Origin: Erysipelothrix sp. UBA3383
Lineage (GTDB): Bacteria; Bacillota_I; Bacilli_A; Erysipelotrichales; Erysipelotrichaceae
Reading direction: 5' to 3'
NCBI GenBank assembly: GCA_002358955.1
Contig: DEPV01000104.1
Coordinates: 1-8,069, forward strand
DNA length: 8,069 nt
Numbering within the stretch: the stretch's first letter is position 1; every line of letters starts with the position of its first letter. The position numbers and the translations under genes were made by a program. This document shows, piece after piece, positions 1-6,647 of the stretch. Under the pieces are notes generated by a model, which was not told where the DNA came from, made no database searches, and was given only the letters and a program-made list of their open reading frames with translations.

Positions 1-622
1 ACTGGATGGTATTATTCAAGTGTATAACTCAATTAACGCATTAAGAGAACACCTACCTACTGATGTACGCATCCATGGTGTTATCACAGATGGTGGTCAA
101 GCAGCCAATGTGGTTCCAGACTATGCGAGTGCTCGATTCTATTTAAGAGCAGCAACAAGACCAACACTCAATGATGTTTACCAGAAATTTGAAAACATCG
201 TTAAAGCAAGTGCCTTAGCAACCGGTGCTACTTACAAATTTGGTTTATTCCAAAACTCTGTTGATAACATGGTAACCACTCCTAAGTTTGATGAAGTCTA
301 TAAAAAGAACCTCATTGAATTAGGACACACAATCACCAGTCGAGAATCAGCAATCATTGGAGGTTCTACTGATGTGGGTAACATATCTCAGGTAGTTCCT
401 ACTATCCAGCCTACAATCTCAATATCCGATGAGCCCATCATTGCTCACTCCATTGGATTTAAGGCAGCATCCATCTCACAACGAGGTCTTGATGCTATTG
501 AAACAGGAGCCATCCTACTTGCAAGTACAGCACTGGATCTAATCCTTGATTCAGAAACTCTAGAAGCTATTAAAGAGCAACATGCTCAACAAGTTGATTT
601 ACAATTTAAGGAGGTCGCATGA
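1..622 (+). CDS. M20-family metallopeptidase/amidohydrolase, C-terminal part (5' end outside window)
   Basis: The frame is open from base 2 and shows the last 206 residues, so the true start lies left of the window; a full family member is about 400 residues. Numbering from the first visible residue, about 20-90 look like the M20 dimerisation (lid) domain, with HGVITDGGQAANVVPD at 25-40, typical of the AbgB/PM20D2-like branch. The catalytic domain then resumes, with GSTDVGN at 121-127 and a His in IIAHS at 149 that fits the conserved late metal ligand. The N-terminal zinc ligands are not visible. The enzyme is probably cytoplasmic and hydrolyses an N-acyl amino acid or dipeptide; the substrate cannot be read from the sequence. 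Its TGA overlaps the metN ATG (ATGA), so the two are translationally coupled. In streptococci an M20 peptidase gene also sits beside metQ, metN and metI, which supports a role with the imported methionine source (inference). Confidence 0.88.
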   Translation, partial: LDGIIQVYNSINALREHLPTDVRIHGVITDGGQAANVVPDYASARFYLRAATRPTLNDVYQKFENIVKASALATGATYKFGLFQNSVDNMVTTPKFDEVYKKNLIELGHTITSRESAIIGGSTDVGNISQVVPTIQPTISISDEPIIAHSIGFKAASISQRGLDAIETGAILLASTALDLILDSETLEAIKEQHAQQVDLQFKEVA

Positions 623-1665
623 TACAATTCGAAAACATATCAAAAACATTTGATTCTAAAACCGGCATTGTCCATGCTGTTAAAGACGTTAACCTACGCG
701 TTAAGAAAGGTGAAGTCTTTGGTGTTATTGGTTATTCTGGTGCTGGTAAGAGTACCTTGGTTCGACTGATTAACTTATTGGAAAGACCCACAACCGGAAA
801 AATATATATTGATGGTGAGGACATCACTCAATTCAATGAAAAAGCATTAAGACAACGTCGCAAGAAAATTGGGATGATCTTCCAACAATTCAACCTACTC
901 TCCTCACGTACCGTCTTTGATAACATTGCCCTTCCTTTAAAAGGACAGGGTCACTCAAAAGAAGAAATCAAAGAAAAGGTCATCAGTCTATTAGAACTGG
1001 TAGGAATCCTTGATAAATCCAAGGCTTACCCCTCACAGCTCTCAGGAGGTCAAAAACAACGTGTTGCGATCGCTCGAGCACTTGCCAATGACCCAGACAT
1101 ATTACTCTGTGATGAGGCTACATCAGCCCTAGATCCACAGACCACAAAAAACATACTCAAACTGATTAAAGACTTAAACCATAAATTAAACATTACAGTG
1201 GTTGTCATCACACACGAAATGGAAGTCGTTAAAGAAATTTGTGATAGTGTTGCCGTTATGGAAGATGGTAATGTGGTTGAACTTGATAGTGTTCAAAACA
1301 TCTTCTCCAAACCCCAAGCTGATATTACAAAAGAGTTTATCAACACAACTTCAAACTTAAGTAAGTTGGATGATCTTCTCAATGAACAATCAAGCTTGGT
1401 ACAACTCTTACCACATCAAAAATTATTGCGTGTCGATTTCATTGGCGATAATACAGCAGATGCAATTATTTCCAAGATTTCTAAAGAATACGACACAGAA
1501 GCCAGCATCATCTTTGCTAACGTTGAAGTTATTAAAGAAGAGATCTTAGGATCTATGATCATCATCCTTTCGGGTGAAAGACATCAACAAGATGCAGCAA
1601 TCAATCATTTAAATGAACTCGGAATTAAAGTGGAGGTAATCAAACATGGCCCAGTGGTTAGCTAA
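619..1665 (+). CDS. metN: Methionine ABC transporter ATP-binding protein MetN
   Basis: This is the cytoplasmic ATPase subunit that powers methionine import through MetI. The 348 residues carry a complete ABC domain: Walker A GYSGAGKST at 38-46, Q-loop Gln89, signature LSGGQKQR at 141-148, Walker B ILLCDEA at 161-167 with catalytic Glu166, and switch His199. A C-terminal region at about 265-343 matches in position and length the NIL regulatory domain of MetN, which in E. coli binds methionine and shuts the transporter off (transinhibition). The total length is normal for MetN. The start ATG at 619 is set by AAGGAGG at 608-614, which lies inside the end of the peptidase gene, and the ATG overlaps that gene's stop. 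The 3' end overlaps metI by 20 nt. Family assignment is firm; methionine as substrate rests on the NIL domain and the metI/metQ neighbours. D-methionine or methionine derivatives are also possible cargo. Confidence 0.96.
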   Translation: MIQFENISKTFDSKTGIVHAVKDVNLRVKKGEVFGVIGYSGAGKSTLVRLINLLERPTTGKIYIDGEDITQFNEKALRQRRKKIGMIFQQFNLLSSRTVFDNIALPLKGQGHSKEEIKEKVISLLELVGILDKSKAYPSQLSGGQKQRVAIARALANDPDILLCDEATSALDPQTTKNILKLIKDLNHKLNITVVVITHEMEVVKEICDSVAVMEDGNVVELDSVQNIFSKPQADITKEFINTTSNLSKLDDLLNEQSSLVQLLPHQKLLRVDFIGDNTADAIISKISKEYDTEASIIFANVEVIKEEILGSMIIILSGERHQQDAAINHLNELGIKVEVIKHGPVVS

Positions 1666-2326
1666 ATATGCTCCCAACGTCGTCCAATTTGCAGATGTCT
1701 TGGAAAAGGCAGTCTGGGACACATTAGAAATGTTGCTCAAATCAGGAGCATACTCATTTGTTCTAGGAATTATTTTTGGAACAATCCTTGTCGTTACTAA
1801 AAAAGGAGGTTTGAAAGAGAATCGTTTCATCAATGGCGCGATTTCAATCTTTACTAACTTTCTAAGAGCTTTACCCTTTGTAATCTTGATTGGACTTTTG
1901 AAACCATTAACACGAATGATTTCAGGAACCACCATTCAAGTAGCAGGAATCATCTTCCCACTTGTAGTAGGATGTACACCATTCTTCATCCGCCAAGTGG
2001 AACTCTCATTGAGTGAAATCGATGATGGCTTGATTGAAGCTGCACAGGCAATGGGTTTATCAAACTTAGAAATAGTTATTAAAGTATATTTAAAGGAAAG
2101 TATTCCTTCATTGGTACGATCAGCAAGCATTACATTGATTAGTCTACTTGGACTGACTGCAATGGGTGGAGCTGTTGGTGCTGGAGGGATTGGAGATGCC
2201 GTCCTTAAATATGGTTACAACCGAAACATGCCAGACATTACATACTTCAGCGTGGTTATTATCTTAATCATCGTTGGTGCAATACAACTTATTGGTAATT
2301 TCATTATTAAGAAAACAACACATTAA
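1646..2326 (+). CDS. metI: Methionine ABC transporter permease MetI
   Basis: This is the membrane subunit of the importer. The 226 residues contain about five hydrophobic stretches (roughly 35-51, 72-90, 94-116, 156-180 and 199-222), the usual MetI layout and size. The cytoplasmic EAA loop that contacts MetN begins at EAAQAMGLS (131-139), and the glycine-rich GGAVGAGGIGD (174-184) is typical of MetI-type permeases. The start at 1646 lies inside metN (20-nt overlap) and is preceded by GGAGG at 1632-1636 with a 9-nt spacer, so this start is well supported and translation is probably coupled to metN. A 15-nt gap separates it from metQ. Nothing is truncated or out of frame. Confidence 0.96.
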   Translation: MAQWLAKYAPNVVQFADVLEKAVWDTLEMLLKSGAYSFVLGIIFGTILVVTKKGGLKENRFINGAISIFTNFLRALPFVILIGLLKPLTRMISGTTIQVAGIIFPLVVGCTPFFIRQVELSLSEIDDGLIEAAQAMGLSNLEIVIKVYLKESIPSLVRSASITLISLLGLTAMGGAVGAGGIGDAVLKYGYNRNMPDITYFSVVIILIIVGAIQLIGNFIIKKTTH

Positions 2327-2341
2327 AAGGAGAACAATATA

Positions 2342-3157
2342 ATGAAGAAAATTTTAGCAGCATTACTTGTATTAGTATTATTAACAGCTTGTGGATCAAA
2401 AGGTCCAGCAGAAGGCGAAAAGAAAACAACTTATAAGATTGGGATTCACGGTGGTGACTCCGGACTTGCTTGGAAACATGTTAAACAAGTTTTAGCAGAT
2501 GAAGGCATTACTCTAGAAATCGTATCATTTGCTCAATACCCAGAACCAAACGCAGCTTTAGCAAACAAAGAAATCGACATCAACGCATTCCAACACCACG
2601 CTTACTTTGAAAAAGAAAAAGCAGAATTTGGATATGATCTAACAGCAGTAGCAGATACATACATCGCTCCAATGGGTGCATACTCATCAAACTACGACTC
2701 ACTTGATGCAGTTGAAGATGGTGTTAAAGTTCTAATTCCTAATGATGTTACAAACGGTGGACGTGCATTAGACTTACTAAAAGCAAACGGCTTAATTGAT
2801 TTAGACCATGCTGATGGCGAAATCCCTAACATCAAAAACGTTATCAACCCACGTAACTTCGACATCATTGAAATGGATGCAGCATCAATCCCACAACACT
2901 TAGAAGAAGCAGGATTTGCAGTTATTAACTCAGGTATTGCTGTTGATGCTAACCTATCACCAAAAGATTCAATCTTCGTTGAACAAGTAGACTTAAACAA
3001 CAAAGAACCATTCAAACAATACATCAACTTAATTGCAGCTCGTACAGAAGACAAAGATGATGAAGTCATCAAACGTTTAGTAGAAATCTACCAATCTGAT
3101 GAAGTTGCAGAGATTGTTGACCAAGATTCAAAAGGTGCTAACATCCCTGTTTGGTAA
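2342..3157 (+). CDS. metQ: Methionine-binding lipoprotein MetQ (NlpA family)
   Basis: This is the extracellular substrate-binding protein of the MetNIQ importer, tethered to the outer face of the membrane. The 271-residue product begins with a short lipoprotein signal peptide (Lys2-Lys3, a hydrophobic core at 4-14 and lipobox LTAC ending at Cys17), so cleavage and lipidation at Cys17 are expected. The mature part starts with a linker and then reads YKIGIHGG. It contains the NlpA-family hallmark around FAQYPEPN and DINAFQHHAYF, and ends normally. AAGGAG at 2327-2332 with a 9-nt spacer fixes the start. As the last gene of the operon it is followed 24 nt later by a strong terminator hairpin. Family assignment is firm; the exact ligand (L-Met, D-Met or a Met peptide) is not readable from the sequence. 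Confidence 0.96.
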   Translation: MKKILAALLVLVLLTACGSKGPAEGEKKTTYKIGIHGGDSGLAWKHVKQVLADEGITLEIVSFAQYPEPNAALANKEIDINAFQHHAYFEKEKAEFGYDLTAVADTYIAPMGAYSSNYDSLDAVEDGVKVLIPNDVTNGGRALDLLKANGLIDLDHADGEIPNIKNVINPRNFDIIEMDAASIPQHLEEAGFAVINSGIAVDANLSPKDSIFVEQVDLNNKEPFKQYINLIAARTEDKDDEVIKRLVEIYQSDEVAEIVDQDSKGANIPVW

Positions 3158-3181
3158 GATCGTTTATCAAAGCAAAGTTAC

Positions 3182-3213
3182 AAAAGCAGAACTTACAAAA
3201 GTTCTGCTTTTTT
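3182..3213 (+). terminator. Rho-independent terminator of the met operon
   Basis: A perfect 13-bp stem (3182-3194 with 3199-3211, core GCAGAACTT/AAGTTCTGC) closes a 4-nt ACAA loop and runs into six T residues at 3208-3213. It starts 24 nt after the metQ stop. Read on the minus strand the same hairpin ends in only four T residues, so it may act weakly as a backup terminator for the opposing operon. Confidence 0.9.
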
Positions 3214-3218
3214 CATAT

Positions 3219-3253
3219 AAAAAAGCCTTCACCATGATAAACACAGGAAGGCT
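3219..3253 (-). terminator. Rho-independent terminator of the mur operon (minus strand)
   Basis: On the minus strand AGCCTTC (3253-3247) pairs with GAAGGCT (3230-3224) across a 16-nt loop, and a run of six T residues follows (complement of 3219-3224). It begins about 20 nt after the stop of the IIB gene, where a terminator for the leftward operon is expected. The 7-bp stem with a fairly large loop makes it weaker than the met terminator beside it. Confidence 0.72.
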
Positions 3254-3272
3254 AGGGACTCTTATTATAATA

Positions 3273-3572
3273 TTAGTCTAATTTCTCTTGAATTGTTTTT
3301 AATACTGCAGCACCATTCATAGTTCCATAAGCACGCATATCAATAACATCAATAATTTTCTCAGGGAATTTCTTCTTAAGATCCCCTTGTGAGAAGCGAA
3401 CTTGAGGTCCTAAAAGAACAATATCAGCATCAGGTACTACAACCGGTGCTTCACTCATTCCATAAGCAGCAATCGTAATAGGGTATCCTTCACCATCTGC
3501 AACTTCTTTAATCTTATTCACTAAGATACTGGTGGACATTCCACCTGAACATAATAATACAATATTTTTCAT
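3273..3572 (-). CDS. PTS lactose/cellobiose-type IIB component
   Basis: This is a small cytoplasmic phosphocarrier of 99 residues, the normal size for a free-standing Lac/Cel-family IIB domain. The N-terminus MKNIVLLCSGGMSTS shows the phosphorylatable Cys8 followed by the GGMSTS loop, the hallmark of this family. IIB takes phosphate from IIA and passes it to the sugar entering through the membrane IIC; neither partner gene is in the window. The frame is open further upstream to 3695, but that part lies over the end of anmK. The start at 3572 is chosen because the protein family begins there and AGGAGG sits 8 nt upstream. It starts 1 nt after the anmK stop, so it is the last gene of the murQ-anmK-IIB unit. 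Context suggests uptake of a cell-wall sugar such as MurNAc, MurNAc-GlcNAc or chitobiose (inference). A diacetylchitobiose or cellobiose system is the main alternative. Confidence 0.9.
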   Translation of the reverse strand: MKNIVLLCSGGMSTSILVNKIKEVADGEGYPITIAAYGMSEAPVVVPDADIVLLGPQVRFSQGDLKKKFPEKIIDVIDMRAYGTMNGAAVLKTIQEKLD

Positions 3573-3573
3573 T

Positions 3574-4746
3574 TTAAAATCCTCCTCTATTATGTTTAAT
3601 ATTTTTAGGATTGGGCTGAATTTGACCCAACACGACGGAGTGTTTAGCTCCAGTTGCTTGTGGGGCATTGTTTGCATATCCAGACAGGGTATCATTACCT
3701 AGAATCGCAAATGCAATAGCCTCCTTCGCATCACTACTATAACCTAAATCTTCTTGTAATAAAACAGTATATTCAGATAAATATTCATTTATTTTAGCAA
3801 TGAGGAAAGGGTTATAAGCGCCCCCTCCACCAATGATGATTTCATCAACATCATGTTTATTAAATATAAAATCACGATAAGCCTGTGCAATACTATATGC
3901 TGTAAATACAGTCAATGTATGAATGACATCATTCGCATTATCATATTGCTTACAGATCGCATCAACCGATGCTTTTGTATAATACTCGCGCCCTGTAGAT
4001 TTAGGAGGCTGTATTTTTAAATAAGCATCTTCTTTTAAAGCGTCCATCAAGGCATCAATCAGCTTCCCTTGTTTTGCATACTGAGCATCTTTATCATAAG
4101 CTTCCTGATAAAAGTACTCAGTTGCTGCATTCATCATCATATTTCCAGGACCTGTATCAAAGGCCCAAACATCTTCTAAACTGGCATCTTTGTCAAGTAT
4201 GGTAACATTGCCAATACCACCGATATTTTGAAGCAAACGTGTCTTTTCAGGATGATGGTATAAAACCATTTCCGTATACGGTACTAATGGTGCACCTTCT
4301 CCTCCAGCAACAATATCCATCATTCTGAAGTTAAATACAACAGGCACCTCAAATTCATAGCCAATTGGAGATACATCACCAATCTGTAAGGTACTTCTTA
4401 TGTGTCCTTGTTCAGGGTTTGGTAAGTGATAAATCGTTTGACCATGCGATGCTACGAAATCCAATGATTCTTTAAAATTAGTAACTTCAAGGACCTTACG
4501 AACTGCATCTGCAAATAGATATCCAAGTTCTAAATTAAGACTGGTCAACTCGATGAGGTTACTTGTCTTTGGATCTGTTAAATTAAGAATGCGCTGACGC
4601 ATGTCCTGAGTAAAATCAAGAGTATGAAAACCAAGCAGTTCTACTACTTGGCCCAAACCATACCCATCAATACGTACCAATGCCGCATCAATACCATCAA
4701 GAGATGTACCTGACATCAATCCAACTCCATAACGGATGGATCTCAT
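3574..4746 (-). CDS. anmK: Anhydro-N-acetylmuramic acid kinase AnmK
   Basis: AnmK opens the 1,6-anhydro ring of anhydro-MurNAc with water and phosphorylates it with ATP, giving MurNAc-6P, the substrate of MurQ. The 390-residue protein has the expected motifs in order: MSGTSLDGID at 11-20 (phosphate-binding), SHGQT at 100-104, AGGEGAPLVP at 147-156, FDTGPGN at 196-202 (its Asp197 is the likely catalytic base by family comparison), PKSTGREY at 248-255, GGGGAYNPFL at 306-315 and the terminal APQATGAKHSVVLGQI. Length is normal for the family. The start at 4746 lies 2 nt after the murQ stop, with GGAG about 11 nt upstream, so the gene is co-transcribed with and probably coupled to murQ. The last codons carry the ribosome binding site of the IIB gene. 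Anhydro-MurNAc is made by lytic transglycosylases, best known from Gram-negative recycling, so its source in this organism is an open question. Confidence 0.96.
   Translation of the reverse strand: MRSIRYGVGLMSGTSLDGIDAALVRIDGYGLGQVVELLGFHTLDFTQDMRQRILNLTDPKTSNLIELTSLNLELGYLFADAVRKVLEVTNFKESLDFVASHGQTIYHLPNPEQGHIRSTLQIGDVSPIGYEFEVPVVFNFRMMDIVAGGEGAPLVPYTEMVLYHHPEKTRLLQNIGGIGNVTILDKDASLEDVWAFDTGPGNMMMNAATEYFYQEAYDKDAQYAKQGKLIDALMDALKEDAYLKIQPPKSTGREYYTKASVDAICKQYDNANDVIHTLTVFTAYSIAQAYRDFIFNKHDVDEIIIGGGGAYNPFLIAKINEYLSEYTVLLQEDLGYSSDAKEAIAFAILGNDTLSGYANNAPQATGAKHSVVLGQIQPNPKNIKHNRGGF
3581..3586 (-). promoter_or_regulatory. Ribosome binding site of the IIB gene, inside anmK
   Basis: The minus strand reads AGGAGG here, 8 nt before the ATG at 3572. 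It lies within the last codons of anmK (Arg-Gly-Gly-Phe) and decides the IIB start against the longer open frame reaching to 3695. Confidence 0.85.
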
Positions 4747-4748
4747 AA

Positions 4749-5651
4749 CTATAAAGACTCCAATGCTTTAGTAATATGACCACTGTGTGCTTCAAGTAAT
4801 GTCTTAGCCTCATCAAGTGGTAACTTTGTTTTTAACATTGTAATGGCAAGCTTCACATCATTATCAGTGATAACTAAGTATTCTGAAGCTGTATCATAGT
4901 CACATCCAGAAGCATCAATAATGATACTTTTAGCACGTTCAATCAGTTTCTTATTACTGGTCTTAACATCCACCATTAAGTTTCCATAAACTTTTCCAAG
5001 TTTAACCATAACTCCTGTAGATAAAATGTTTAAAACCATCTTTGTTGCAGTTCCTGATTTCATACGGGTAGATCCTGTAATCACTTCTTGTCCTACAACC
5101 GTTTCAATTGGATATTGAGCAAACTTAGCAATCTCACTATTCTCAACACATGCTACTGAAACAGTACCTGCACCAATTTCATCAGCATATTTTAACCCAC
5201 CAATACAGTATGGTGTACGTCCTGATGCTGCAATAGCACACAGAATATCATTCTTGTTAAAATCAATGGCTTTAAGATCCTCAACAACCAAATCACCATC
5301 ATCTTCTGCAGATTCAATCGGTAAACGCAGTGCTAAATCCCCACCTGCAATTAAACCAATAACACTTTCTTCACCAACACCAAATGTTGGTAAGATCTCA
5401 GATGCATCCAATACACCCAAACGGCCTGATGTACCCGCACCAATATAAACCAGTCGGCCACCATTCTTTATTTTTTCATAAATAGCATCCACTGCTAAAG
5501 CAATGGCTTCAGTTTCTTCCGCAATGGCATCAATAACACGTTGATCCTCTTGGTTAATTAAACGTACCATATCCAAGGTCGAAACCGTATCGATATTCAT
5601 TGTATTGGCATTTCTTTGTTCAGTACCTATGGACTGTAAATTAATTTTCAT
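4749..5651 (-). CDS. murQ: N-acetylmuramic acid 6-phosphate etherase MurQ
   Basis: MurQ cleaves the D-lactyl ether of MurNAc-6P, giving GlcNAc-6P and D-lactate, the step that brings muramic acid into ordinary amino sugar metabolism. The 300-residue protein is one SIS domain with a C-terminal helical tail, the normal length. The sugar-phosphate loop and catalytic region read GAGTSGRLGVLDASE at 71-85. Glu85 and Glu116 (in ESAEDDGD) match by position the two catalytic glutamates described for E. coli MurQ (Glu83 and Glu114). GSTRMKSGTATK at 193-204 is the family signature. The start at 5651 follows GAGGT at 5659-5663 with a 7-nt spacer. It has its own promoter in the gap after murR and leads the tightly spaced murQ-anmK-IIB unit. 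NagA and NagB, needed to finish the pathway, are not in the window. Confidence 0.97.
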   Translation of the reverse strand: MKINLQSIGTEQRNANTMNIDTVSTLDMVRLINQEDQRVIDAIAEETEAIALAVDAIYEKIKNGGRLVYIGAGTSGRLGVLDASEILPTFGVGEESVIGLIAGGDLALRLPIESAEDDGDLVVEDLKAIDFNKNDILCAIAASGRTPYCIGGLKYADEIGAGTVSVACVENSEIAKFAQYPIETVVGQEVITGSTRMKSGTATKMVLNILSTGVMVKLGKVYGNLMVDVKTSNKKLIERAKSIIIDASGCDYDTASEYLVITDNDVKLAITMLKTKLPLDEAKTLLEAHSGHITKALESL

Positions 5652-5671
5652 AATATATACCTCGCACTACT

Positions 5672-5700
5672 ATTATAACTCATATGAAATATTGTTTCAA
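5672..5700 (-). promoter_or_regulatory. Sigma-A-type promoter for murQ-anmK-IIB
   Basis: On the minus strand TTGAAA (5700-5695) and a perfect TATAAT (5677-5672) are separated by exactly 17 nt. Transcription would be expected to begin near 5665, leaving a leader of only about 14 nt that is almost entirely the ribosome binding site. The -35 box and spacer overlap an inverted repeat, suggesting repressor control. Confidence 0.75.
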
Positions 5701-5718
5701 TCACACTGAGTTCATATG
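5681..5718 (-). promoter_or_regulatory. Putative MurR operator: nested inverted repeats over the murQ promoter
   Basis: Two nested symmetries are seen. The inner one is TGAAA-5 nt-TTTCA at 5685-5699, covering the -35 box and the start of the spacer. The outer one is CATATGAA (5681-5688) with its exact reverse complement TTCATATG (5711-5718), 22 nt apart. A protein bound here would block RNA polymerase. RpiR-family regulators bind palindromes near their target promoters, and a murR-like gene ends 11 nt from the outer repeat, so MurR is the likely ligand. The assignment is inferred, not shown. Confidence 0.55.
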
Positions 5719-5728
5719 TAAATAATGT

Positions 5729-6571
5729 TTACTTGTTGTTTTCTGCATACAAGTGTCTGGTATCAACGAGTTTCTCCATAGCATCGTTAAAGTTTGAATT
5801 GATGATGCTGTAGTAAAGAAGATCTGTAACAATAAACATGGATGTTCGTGATGCAATTGCCCCTAAGCGAATTTCTGCCTCTTCCATTGGAATGCTGATG
5901 ACATAGTCACTCAAATTTGCTAATGGGTTCATACCCAATTGCGTAATTGCAACGGTAGTCGCCCCTTTTGCTTTTCCAATCTTTTGAAGGTTCACAACAT
6001 CACGTGTATTTCCACTGTAAGAAAACAACAATACAAGATCATCTTCATTACAATGACTCATCGCTGAAATGGACAAATTAGTATCCCATGAATAGAATAC
6101 ATCTTTATTAATACGTGTTAGTTTTTGATAGAAGTCATCAGCAATAATACCGCTTCCCCCAACACCTACAACAAATATTTTACGAGCACTCACAACTTTC
6201 TCTGAAACTAACTTTAAAGTGGGTAGATCCAGTAAACGATAAGTCATATCCACTGTATTTAACGATGATAAACGAGCCTTTGAAATCAGCCCATCAAAAC
6301 TTTCTGTACCATCAATAATAAAATTGGTTTCTAAAGCAATGCTACTTTCATGATCCTTAGCAAGTGAAACCTTCATATCAGAGAAGCCTTTAAATCCTGC
6401 CTTCTTTGAAAAACGCACAATAGAGGCTGCAGATACACCAATACGTTCAGCAATATCTTGAACTGATGCACTTTCAACCACTTCTTTATGTTCGAGTACA
6501 AATTCAGCAATCCTGCGCTCGTTTACAGTAAAGTCCTTCATTTGTTCTCTAATTCGATACATACTACTCAT
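5729..6571 (-). CDS. murR: MurR-like RpiR-family transcriptional regulator
   Basis: This is a cytoplasmic DNA-binding regulator of 280 residues, the usual RpiR size. The N-terminal HTH_6 domain covers about 1-75, with helix-turn-helix residues around VQDIAERIGVSAASIVRFSKKAGF (split here as about 37-60). A linker follows, then a SIS sugar-phosphate-binding domain at about 115-260 with GVGGSG at 136-141 and SYSGNTRD at 184-191. In E. coli MurR is a repressor relieved by MurNAc-6P; the same effector is likely here because the flanking genes make and consume MurNAc-6P (inference). A GlcNAc-6P or other sugar-phosphate sensor is the alternative. The start at 6571 is preceded by AAGGAGG at 6579-6585 with a 7-nt spacer; the Met at codon 4 is less well placed. 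The 76 nt between it and the kinase gene show no convincing promoter or terminator, so it is probably read through from mupG-murK. The 77 nt downstream hold the murQ promoter. Confidence 0.9.
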   Translation of the reverse strand: MSSMYRIREQMKDFTVNERRIAEFVLEHKEVVESASVQDIAERIGVSAASIVRFSKKAGFKGFSDMKVSLAKDHESSIALETNFIIDGTESFDGLISKARLSSLNTVDMTYRLLDLPTLKLVSEKVVSARKIFVVGVGGSGIIADDFYQKLTRINKDVFYSWDTNLSISAMSHCNEDDLVLLFSYSGNTRDVVNLQKIGKAKGATTVAITQLGMNPLANLSDYVISIPMEEAEIRLGAIASRTSMFIVTDLLYYSIINSNFNDAMEKLVDTRHLYAENNK

Positions 6572-6647
6572 CTTTAGGCCTCCTTATATGAAGATCGAGT
6601 TCTATCTTAATTCTTCGTCAATTAATAATAGCACAAGTCTTTACAGT

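Noticed and set aside
1..618. SAM riboswitch or T-box leader for the methionine operon
   Set aside because: The left edge is already inside the peptidase coding region, so any leader would lie outside the window.
1609..2130. Open frames on the minus strand opposite metI (1609-1935 and 1936-2130)
   Set aside because: They lie opposite a well-supported permease gene, resemble no family I recognise and have no clear ribosome binding site.
2692..3072. 126-codon minus-strand frame opposite metQ
   Set aside because: It is a shadow of metQ; the Ser-rich, low-complexity product has no domain and would need its own promoter inside a coding region.
3099..3281. 60-codon plus-strand frame across the end of metQ and the terminators
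   Set aside because: It overlaps the metQ end in another frame and runs through both terminator hairpins; no ribosome binding site.
3573..3695. 41-codon N-terminal extension of the IIB gene
   Set aside because: It overlaps the conserved end of anmK, matches nothing in IIB proteins, and the AGGAGG at 3581-3586 sets the shorter start at 3572.
5254..5448. 64-codon plus-strand frame inside murQ
   Set aside because: It is antisense to the conserved catalytic SIS region of murQ; a shadow of coding sequence.
6572..6647. Possible promoter or operator upstream of murR (TTGACG and a small AAGAT/ATCTT repeat on the minus strand)
   Set aside because: No -10 box lies at proper spacing from TTGACG, the repeat arms are only 5 bp, and the TGAAA-N5-TTTCA motif of the murQ promoter is absent.
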